Source: Closterium sp. NIES-65 (lineage: Eukaryota > Streptophyta > Zygnematophyceae > Desmidiales > Closteriaceae). From it: a stretch of 64,000 nt of DNA. The notes below the pieces were generated by a model. It was not told the DNA's origin and did no database searches. It was given only the letters and a program-made list of their open reading frames with translations. The stretch covers positions 1,417,539 to 1,481,538 of the forward strand of contig CANXME010000520.1 of assembly GCA_948144175.1 (NCBI GenBank). Reading direction: 5' to 3'. Position numbers and translations under genes: made by a program. Below, piece after piece: positions 42,716-50,433 of the stretch (its first letter is position 1; every line of letters starts with the position of its first letter).

Positions 42716-44209
42716 CTAATCCATCCCTTCAAACGCAATGGCATCCAGGGTCCCATTCTCCACTATCTCATTCAGGGCCCCCCGCTTCATCTTATTACCC
42801 GCTTGGTGAAAAATACACGCATACGCTCGAGTATATCTTGAGAACACCTTGATCCCCATCCCCGAGCCCTGCACTTCAAACTGCTCGAATCCCCGCCCTC
42901 CCAGCATCTCCATCAGAGCATTGTAGCGGTCCAGCTTGATGAACGGAGGCGGCGCTGCCTGCCTGGCCGCCTCTAGCTTCTCCGGAGTGACATCCTCTGG
43001 GATCAGGTTTTGTAGCGGGCCGGGTAGAGCACAGAGGTATTTCAGAGTGCCAGGAGCAGGTGTGAGGGGGGAGGAGGCGATATGTAGTTTTCTATTTGCA
43101 TTGGTGTAACTTGTTGGGAAAGAAGTGACTGCATCAGCTAATGCTGTTGATTGGGAAAGAAGTGACTGTATCGAAGCGAAATTCGTTTCAGGGTAAGGCG
43201 TCCGTGGGAAGGAGTTGAAGAGGTACGGTTGGGCCAAATAACCAGAAATGAACTGTCGCTGGTCCTCCATACAGTCACTCGTGTACGTCGCATCTATCAT
43301 CTCAGATAAAGCCCACGCGTACCCGACATAAACCCCTGCGTTAAGGTACAGATTCGGAAAAGGCGGGAACTTGAACTTTGGAGAGTAAAACGGCATTGCA
43401 TCGGCGGTTGGATACGCGAAAATCTCGGCTCCGAAAACGACAGGAGCGTTAATAGAAAGGAACGCTTTAACGAGTTGATCTGGTGAGCACAGCTCACGAT
43501 TAGGCAGGAACAAGACGTCGTCCGCATCTGTTACAATCACGATGCGATCACGCGGGAGTGTTCTCAAATACTCCCGATTGTATCTCACCCGCCCGCCTTG
43601 TCCCTTCCAAGTTTCGTTCAGACCAAGCACCGCAAACGGAACTCCCACCAAATCGCAAAACTTAGCTAAGCGTTGAACGCCTTTTCCGCAACGGGTGGAG
43701 AAAGCTATCCATTCGATCTGGCAGCCGGAGTGGGTGAATGACGAGGTGGGCTTTGAATCCCAAGGGTCAACGCTGGAATGATAAAGCACTTTGCAGCCAT
43801 CTCTCCCCAGATTTTCCGCTCCTAAATCTGCTCCTAAATTAATCATTACTTCGCTGCTGCTGCCGCTGGTACTTCCGCTCCCACCTCCAATCGACATGTG
43901 ACGGTAGTGACTTTCATTTCCATTGTCGAAGCCTGCTTTGCCGCGTATGGCAGCTGCATTTACCAAATCCGAGCACGCAATGTCGCGGAAAAATGATACG
44001 CTATGCAATCTCTTATACCCGAGGCCAACTCCCACGCACGAATCTAACCAATCGCGGAAGGCTGCGACATCGGGACTCGAGCCAGACGAAAATTTGTACG
44101 CCCAAACTAGCAGCATCGCGAGGGCCATAATCGCCAGAAGAGACACTCCGAAGGCCCGCTTCGTGACTAACCAGAGCGACGACAGCCAGGAGCCCTTCCG
44201 AGTCGCCAT
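42716..44209 (-). CDS. PLOD-type glycosyltransferase, type II membrane protein
   Basis: The frame is intronless and encodes 497 residues from the first in-frame ATG (44207-44209). The frame is open upstream to 44326 but has no earlier ATG, so I chose the ATG that gives a short basic tail (MATRKGSW) before one membrane segment (residues 19-38). This is a Golgi or ER type II layout. The lumenal part matches the glycosyltransferase domain of procollagen lysyl hydroxylases (PLOD/LH3 family). A DxxD metal site is in TDADDVLF (D228, D231), with VVFGAEIFAYP (about 257-267), LNAGVYVGYA (289-298) and EDQRQFISGYL (about 315-325). No 2-oxoglutarate dioxygenase domain is present, so it is a stand-alone transferase. 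It probably adds a hexose to secreted or wall glycoproteins; donor and acceptor are unknown. A broken second copy of its C-terminal part is at 63575-63835. Confidence 0.88.
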   Translation of the reverse strand: MATRKGSWLSSLWLVTKRAFGVSLLAIMALAMLLVWAYKFSSGSSPDVAAFRDWLDSCVGVGLGYKRLHSVSFFRDIACSDLVNAAAIRGKAGFDNGNESHYRHMSIGGGSGSTSGSSSEVMINLGADLGAENLGRDGCKVLYHSSVDPWDSKPTSSFTHSGCQIEWIAFSTRCGKGVQRLAKFCDLVGVPFAVLGLNETWKGQGGRVRYNREYLRTLPRDRIVIVTDADDVLFLPNRELCSPDQLVKAFLSINAPVVFGAEIFAYPTADAMPFYSPKFKFPPFPNLYLNAGVYVGYAWALSEMIDATYTSDCMEDQRQFISGYLAQPYLFNSFPRTPYPETNFASIQSLLSQSTALADAVTSFPTSYTNANRKLHIASSPLTPAPGTLKYLCALPGPLQNLIPEDVTPEKLEAARQAAPPPFIKLDRYNALMEMLGGRGFEQFEVQGSGMGIKVFSRYTRAYACIFHQAGNKMKRGALNEIVENGTLDAIAFEGMD

Positions 44210-44500
44210 ACCTGCCGTTGCAGGGTCGAGAGGAAAGTCACTGTCTATCACGAACAAATCACTACTACTAATACTCGGGAGAGAGATTCTGCTTGGCGCG
44301 CTTCGCCTGACTAGAGTCAGCTCCACACTGCACTCGCCTCTATCCCTGCGAAAGAACCTCGATCAACCCTGGAAGTGCAAAAGCTCTCAGCTTCAATTGT
44401 GCAGATTGTAATATCAACTTCGCAAATGGCAACCTAGTCTCTCAAGTCAGCTTGATACTCAGAGAGGATTACAGACCTTCGCCGTGTTCGGGAGAACTTG
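44210..44500 (-). other. 5' flank of the glycosyltransferase gene
   Basis: Contains 39 codons in frame with the gene but without an ATG (44210-44326), then sequence with no clear TATA box or other gene. The first part is probably 5' untranslated region. An upstream exon joined by splicing cannot be ruled out. Confidence 0.4.
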
Positions 44501-44502
44501 AG

Positions 44503-44529
44503 GATGAGGGCTAGAAATGAGTATCCAAA
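44503..44529 (+). repeat. Direct repeat, copy 1 (partner 45705-45732)
   Basis: GATGAGGGCTAGAAATGAG followed by TATCCAAA. The partner reads the same with GATCCCAAA at the end. Copy 1 touches the left arm of the fold-back element; copy 2 lies about 150 bp beyond its right arm. Confidence 0.75.
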
Positions 44530-45553
44530 GCTGCGTTCTGCAGTCGCATCAGCTCTGATGGGTCTGAGGCTCGGCCTAATCCGCACATTGAGAAATTGAG
44601 GTTCTGAAATTGCGATTTGGAAATTGAGAATTTGAGGTTCGGCCATTTGAAATCGAGGTTTGGAAAATCTGACGAAATTGAATTGAGGTCAGGAAATTGG
44701 ACATTCAATTTCTTGACGAATTGAAAAATTGCGAATGTTACAGGTTTCTTGGAAGCTTTTTCGTCTCTGAATTTCGGTTTGGCCAAACTAATTGGCCAAT
44801 GAGGTTGCAGCGCATCAGCTGATGCGCGCATGGGCGCTGTTCTGCAGGCGTTAAATTGCCAGAAACTGGGTCCGCAGAATCTTCCCCGATAAGCGCGCTT
44901 CTGCCTATCAAGGTTTGGTGATAAGCGCGCTTCTGCCTATCAAGGTTTGGTGATAAGCGCGGTCCTGCCAAACCTTTTTTGCGCCAAATTTAACGCTTCA
45001 GCCTGGAGAACGTTTTTTTGGGGCACACAAATTTAACGGGGTGAAGGTTCCACGGTGTTGCATCTCCAGGCAAATGTCCGCATAACTTGTGCGCTGCCAA
45101 TTCGGCCTCGAGAGCTAGCATCAGCCAGCGCACAAGTTATGCAGGGCAGCAATTTGTGAGATTCAAGATTTTGAGCGAGCTTCGTGGCAACACCCCCCGG
45201 CAAATTGAGAGATTAGGCATTTGGTGCGGCCAGAAAGTACAAGGAAGGACAAGTTCCGTACATTTAATGCGGAGGCAATAACGCCTACAGAACAGCGCCA
45301 TGATCCGAGTTTTCGAAGTCGCATGTGACGCGCATCAATGATGCGCCAGCTTGCTGGGAGAGAAAGCTTCTTGGAAAGCGGACATATTACAAATTTAGTA
45401 AGCCAAAAAGGCCGTTCTGCAGGCATTCAGATTTGTTTTGCTTTGGCAGCCATACGCTTATCGCGAACCTTGATAACCTGTCAGCAGGTTATCTTGGAAT
45501 ATTCCTGGAACCATGGTAGAATGCGGGCTGATGCGCCTGCAGAACGCAGCCTT
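44528..45553. repeat. Fold-back element with three nested inverted-repeat pairs
   Basis: Outer arms 44528-44553 and 45527-45553 (GCTGCGTTCTGCAG theme, one mismatch and one extra base). Middle arms 44829-44854 and 45277-45303 (GCGCTGTTCTG.AGGCGTTA). Apex arms 45080-45096 and 45126-45142, a perfect 17-bp match. The whole kilobase could fold as one long hairpin. No coding capacity is seen. It lies in the putative promoter side of the glycosyltransferase gene. It could be a fold-back or MITE-like transposon; no clear target duplication was found. Confidence 0.7.
44888..44976. repeat. 32-bp tandem repeat
   Basis: Two exact units starting GATAAGCGCGCTTCTGCC (44888-44919, 44920-44951) and a partial third, inside the fold-back element. 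Confidence 0.9.
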
Positions 45554-46499
45554 CACTAGGTAGCGTCGGCTTGTGCCCGGTAGCGGCCTCGGCAGTGCTA
45601 CCGGGCTCCGAGCTCCCAGCACGCCGGACCACGCGTGCTGCACTCGACCGCCCGGAACCGAGCTCGCCAACCTGTCCGGGGCGGGAAGCAGGCTGACGCA
45701 GGCTGATGAGGGCTAGAAATGAGGATCCCAAAAATCCCGAGGGAAAAATCGCTTCGGGGGGTACCTGTAGGTTCCGCAAAAGAAGCCCTGGGGTTACCAT
45801 TGCGCTCAAACGACCACAACGAAGTACTGTAATTCTCGATTTCCGCATTTCGGGAGAAGGTTTTGGACCAATCAGGGAGGCGCTCAGTTCGTTGTAACCC
45901 ACGTGATTCTCCCCAGCTTCGGAGGGAGCCTCGGCTACAGCTTCGGAATGCCATCTAGTTGGGGTTGCTGGCTAGGTTCAAAACGGGAGTCCCTTTGTGG
46001 GATATCCTAACCACATGAAATGTGTAGGCTCGGAAGGAAGTCAAACCTCATCCGACCTCCATCGTGACCAAACATCACGGTTTGGAAACGTCAAACCCAT
46101 CTTGCACCTCATCAGCGGCACGGGATTCCGAGTCGCTGCCCAAACTGTACCGCCCATTGCGTGCACAGTAATCACAGGCAAAATTTGACTCACTTTGGAG
46201 AGCGCTAAGTGAGTCTCATCTGTCGGCAAAATTTGTCAGGCATCATGATGGCTACATCACGATTGTTCTGGGCGGAGATATCTTTCTTTTAGGCCCTGCC
46301 ATTTGCTTTTGAGCTGTTCTGGTTTTGTTTCGATGCAAGAGTAGCTGCATTTCGGAAAAGTAATTCGGGATGGCTTCACAATTGGGGTTCAGGAATGTAC
46401 TGTACCAGAGGAGTGTTGGTTATGATGGGAATCTTGACCCCCACGGTGAGGTTGGTTGTCTTTTTTGCTCCAAGTGGGGCGTTGACTATGCACACACAT
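45554..46499. other. Host intergenic sequence
   Basis: Mixed-composition DNA. Includes the second copy of the direct repeat (45705-45732). Short open frames on both strands show no recognisable domain. I see no gene that can be supported. Confidence 0.4.
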
Positions 46500-47225
46500 G
46501 TCCGTTGTTTCTTTTCAGGGTTTTTAGTTGATCCCGCATTGTTACTGAAACTATACGCCAAAAGTGAAGCATTGTCGCTTCTGGCGCACTGTTACTGCCC
46601 AGTTTTAGATCACAGCGCATAGTGAGATTTCTACGCATTAACGTTTTCATTGGTCACAATGTAGACGGACCGACAACTCCGCTTGGATTGACGGCCATCG
46701 AACCGTTTGCACCCGATTTTTGGGCAGACAAAAATATATTACCCTCTCAGATGGCATGCTGTTTAAGGAGCATCAACCCTAAACACCGGGCAGAACTGTT
46801 TAGGGAGCATAAACCCGAAACATTGGGCGAAATCATTTAGAGTTGATGCCCTTTGCGACGGATTATATATATATATATATATTCGGAAAATACGGATTAT
46901 ATATATATATATATATTTGTGGCTGCACCGAGGGAAGCATCAACCCGAAACAATATGTGAAAGGGTGTCTAGGGTTGATGCTCTCTCTATATGTGCTTGA
47001 AAAATGTTAGACACCCGACTGGGCTAAACTGTTTTCTCTTACACAGTAGGCTTGTCGTTTTGTGAACTTTAAACCAATGAGCGTCGAACTGCGTAGAAAT
47101 CGCACAAATTCTGCGTTGTAAACGAAAAACGGGCAGTAACCCTGCCCCATAAGTGATAGAACTATGCATTTGGCGTGCAGTTTCGAAAACCCTGCTTTGT
47201 CAACTGAAAACCCTTCTTTTCAGGC
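46500..47225. repeat. Large imperfect palindrome around TA microsatellites
   Basis: The left arm (about 46500-46680) and the right arm (about 47045-47225) are diverged reverse complements. For example GTTACTGCCC at 46591-46600 pairs with GGGCAGTAAC at 47131-47140, and GATTTCTACGCA at 46625-46636 with TGCGTAGAAATC at 47090-47101. An inner pair is 46768-46787 with 46964-46983 (GAGCATCAACCCTA.ACACC). The centre holds two TA runs. This is probably a fold-back element unrelated to the one at 44528-45553. Confidence 0.65.
46863..46917. repeat. Two TA dinucleotide runs
   Basis: About 46864-46882 and 46897-46915, each preceded by ACGGAT, at the centre of the palindrome. Confidence 0.9.
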
Positions 47226-48441
47226 TCTTTTGATCACGGATTGGGTCTGGGTGTGAGCCGCAGCTGCGTCGGAAGGACAGCCAGAAACACCACTACGAAA
47301 GGGGGGGTTTTATATGTGTTGCATTTGGGTTCTTTTTGGGAGTTTCATTTTCCTTCTCCCTTTCTTTCTCCATTCCCTTTCCTTTTCAGACAATATCCGC
47401 TCCTTGGAATTATCTGCTAAGGTGGAAGGAGGTTGACTGCAAAAAAAAAAAAAAAAAAAAAAAGCGTGGCGGCGGAATGGATGAGTTTTGGAGGACTGTG
47501 TGTGTCTCAACGGAACTCGTTCCGTGGGAGTGACGGATCCGTCGCTCTCCCAGCGACGGCTCGGCGGAACTGAAACCCCGCCAGCTGGGGCTTGTCGAGA
47601 CCCTCGTCACGCGCGCAAGTTCTCCGCCCAGATTCCGCGTGCTCAGCCGATACAAATGTATCGGCGTCGCGACGAAAACTCCCACGAATTGGAAACTCTG
47701 CGCGAAAACATCTGAAGCGGCGAAAATTTCATGCTGCGAGAATAAAAGGCGTCGCTAACCACCTGAGCGCAACAGAAGAACCCGCGAATAATTTTGCACA
47801 AAAAAAACAAAACAAAAACAAAAACAAAAAAAAGACGATCGTGCGTGAAGTCGCAAACGTGCACAACATTTCGCGGCGAGAGCTGACATCGCATAGGATC
47901 GCCCAGTTTCGCCATCCAAACGAAACTTGACCCTCCCCATAAGCAAGTTCGGCTTCACACTACTGAAACTGATGTTCTAAAAATATTATCCATACGCATA
48001 TTTCTCATTAGCATGTGCGCTTGGACAGCACACGAAATTCTTGCTCTGCAAGCTCTGTACGAGCATGTGCAGATGCGCCAAGAAGAGGAAGTACTCCTGG
48101 TTGAAAAACAAATCACGTGGTGCACCTCGACATTCTTGTTTGGATGTGGAACAAAACTCCTTCCTGACCCCGCGCGTGTACGATTTTCTATCAATGCACT
48201 AGGTCAGTTCCTTCTCTTTTCCCTTCCTCCTTCAGGATTTTTCTCGCCATTGTTTTGATCATGTGCAGATGAATCGAACAAAACCCGTCATCGTCAGCAC
48301 GCAGTTTCCTGCTTTGCAAAGTATGTAAATTCATTGGGATGCGAAGAAAAAAAATTGTATTATCAATCGCAAAATCTATCATACGCAGAACGATGCAGCA
48401 TGTCTTTCGAACTAGACACACTACAACAGCAAGGGTGTTAG
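47226..48441. other. Host intergenic sequence with simple repeats
   Basis: A pyrimidine-rich tract ending in CAG (47341-47388), a 23-base A run (47441-47463), a short palindrome around GACGGATCCGTC (about 47530) and a C(A)n tract (about 47800-47833). There are several short open frames but no recognised domain. The pyrimidine tract could be a 3' splice site, but no matching exon is convincing. Confidence 0.4.
48013..48258 (+). CDS. Possible small open frame or exon, unrecognised
   Basis: 81 codons starting MCAWTAHEILALQALYEH with an acidic, possibly helical stretch (HVQMRQEEEVLLVEK). The codon range is more protein-like than its neighbours, and GGTCAGT near 48202 resembles a 5' splice site, so this may be part of an exon. 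No family is recognised and chance cannot be excluded. Confidence 0.2.
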   Translation: MCAWTAHEILALQALYEHVQMRQEEEVLLVEKQITWCTSTFLFGCGTKLLPDPARVRFSINALGQFLLFSLPPSGFFSPLF

Positions 48442-48573
48442 TGTCAGAATCAACCAGCAATAATGGTTGACTAGCATGAGAGATGGGTACAACTACAAGG
48501 TCTAACCCTAAAGTGTTGTACTCAGTTGAGGCTATCCGACTACAGTCTACAGATATACAAACACGGTTTGACA
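48442..48573 (-). repeat. 3' LTR of Copia-6
   Basis: Minus strand TGTCAAACCGTG to GATTCTGACA. The flanking 5-mer on the host side is GTTAG (48437-48441). The other flank is lost. Confidence 0.88.
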
Positions 48574-48630
48574 CACCCCCATAGGCAAAGTGGGAGATAG
48601 CAAGAACAACGAACGGTCACAAGGCCAGTC

Positions 48631-48759
48631 TGACAAAATTAGAAGGAAGAAAGAGGATTGAACTAGCAAGAATGAGGATACAAATAGCAAACCCTAGAAG
48701 GGTTGTACTCGCTATAGAGCACCCCACTACAGGCTAGAACATAAGATAATATTCTGACA
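48631..48759 (-). repeat. Solo LTR of the N2 family
   Basis: 129 bp, differing from the N2 LTRs at one or two positions. The target duplication CAGTC lies at 48626-48630 and 48760-48764. It sits in the 3' untranslated region of Copia-6. LTR-LTR recombination is the usual origin of such solo LTRs. Confidence 0.94.
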
Positions 48760-49556
48760 CAGTCAAGTAAGAGAATAAAACAAAGCAAAGCTCGGGGTGG
48801 ATTTCAAGATCACCACGCAGTCTGAGCACAAACAAGCGGCCACAAGGCCAATTCACATGCAGAGTTATAAAGGCACAAGCAGTACAGTGATCATAACCTA
48901 CCTAGAGGAAACATGCAGGTATAAATATAGATATCAATGTACAACAAGTGCAGGATCAAGAGACAAGCAGGTGAGGCAGAGTGGGCAGAAGCCCTAGATC
49001 AGTGCAAAAACGCTGATGATCACCAAACTCGAGGGCCTTGGTGAAGACATCACGCTGCTGCGGCTCTCGAGCAAGAAAGTAGAATAGAGCAATGTGCTTT
49101 GTTCTGTGCCCCAGTCTCTGCTCGTGACACAAGGCAAGCATGGCCTTGTTGTCGAGGTATAGAACTGGAGGAGAACGAGGCCGCTCCCCCAAGTCAGACA
49201 GCAGGTAGGTCAGCTAGCGTAGCTTATGTGCAGCTATAGCCCAAGAGTATATCTCGGCCTCATAGCTAGAACCAAGCACAAAAGTCGAACGAGTAGACCT
49301 CCACGAGACAAGATCACAATCGAGACTGAAGAGTAACCCTGTGACGACCGCTGAGTTGCCTGGACGTCGGCCCAAGAAGCGTCAGAGTGTCCTATGAGCC
49401 CCGTCCTCCAAGCACGAGCCCCATGCCTGATGTACTACCCAAGTAACGCAGTACCCTCTGCGCACCTATCCAGTGCTCCTTCATGTGTCTCAAGGATGAT
49501 GAGAAGGTACGCGATGTCAGGTCGTGTTCACGTCATCAGGTATATGAGGCAGCCCA

Positions 49557-49683
49557 TGTCAAACACTATATGTGTTATTGTTGTGTAGGCTATAGTGGGT
49601 TAGCCTTTAGGGGGTGCACAAAGCTAGGGTTTCCTACTTGTACTCCAAAACTTTCATAGTGCAATCACTTCTTCTTCGTAACA
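49557..49683 (+). repeat. 5' LTR of Copia-7
   Basis: TGTCAAACACTATATG to CTTCGTAACA. Confidence 0.96.
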
Positions 49684-49732
49684 TGGTATCAGAGCAGGTC
49701 CTCCGCTAGGACCGATTCTTAGGGCCCACCAC
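49684..49732 (+). promoter_or_regulatory. PBS, hairpin and GGGCCCACC motif of Copia-7
   Basis: PBS TGGTATCAGAGC. Hairpin GGTCCT (49697-49702), loop CCGCT, AGGACC (49708-49713). GGGCCCACCAC from 49722. Confidence 0.65.
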
Positions 49733-49739
49733 TACTGCT

Positions 49740-50345
49740 GCCTACTAGCGCCCTCGTGCGCCCTACTGTCGGAGCGCCCTCGAGCGCCTCCCCCCCTAGC
49801 GCCCTCGTGCGCCTCGTTTTCACGGCCCCCTAAGGCCCCGCGACCCGCGACCCGCCCCCCCTTAGCAAATCGCGCGCCGCCCCTTAAAGGCCCCGTCGAC
49901 CCCGCGCGCCGCCCCTTAGAGGCCCCGCTGACCCCGCTTAGAGGCCCCGTCGGCCCCCTATACCCCGCGGCGCGCCCACCCCTTAGCGGCCCCATCGGCC
50001 CCATCGACCCCACGCGCCGCCCCTTAGCGGCCCCGCTGGCCCCGTCGACCCCGGGCGCCGCCCCTCTAGAGACCCCAGCAGGCCCCGTCGACCCCACGCG
50101 CCGCCCCTTAGCGGCCCCGCTTGCCCCGTCGACCCCGCGCGCGACCCCCTTAGAGGCCCCATCGGCCCCGTTTGCCCCGCGCGCGCCCACTCCTTAGCGG
50201 CCCCGTCGGCCCCCCCTCGACCCACGCGCCGCCCCTTAGCACCCCGCCGCGACACCCACGGCCCCGCCAGAACGAGCCGCCCGAACCGAGCAGCCCGAAC
50301 CGAGCCCCCCAGCCCGAACCGAGCCGCGCCGCCCGTACTGGACCG
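49740..50345 (+). repeat. GC-rich leader array of Copia-7
   Basis: Units of about 30-40 bp with the theme GCGCCGCCCCTTAGCGGCCCC and GTCGACCCC between 49860 and 50240, then GAGCCGCCCGAACC units. Non-coding. Confidence 0.85.
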
Positions 50346-50433
50346 AGCCGCCCTACCTGAGTCGCACTGCCTACTGTTTTGAGGGTGCACCTACAACTGC
50401 TACTGCTACTCTAATGCTACTCCTACTACTGCT

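Noticed and set aside
44210-44326. N-terminal extension of the glycosyltransferase
   Set aside because: The in-frame stretch has no ATG, and the ATG at 44209 gives a standard type II anchor; an upstream spliced exon remains possible.
43923-44411. Plus-strand frame opposite the glycosyltransferase 5' part
   Set aside because: Antisense shadow of the real gene without a recognisable domain.
47441-47463. A run considered as a SINE or LINE tail
   Set aside because: No target duplication, no promoter boxes and no repeat body next to it.
47410-47685. Minus-strand frame with a Ser/Arg-rich stretch like a targeting peptide
   Set aside because: It runs through the A run as poly-Phe and has no domain; no supported exon follows.
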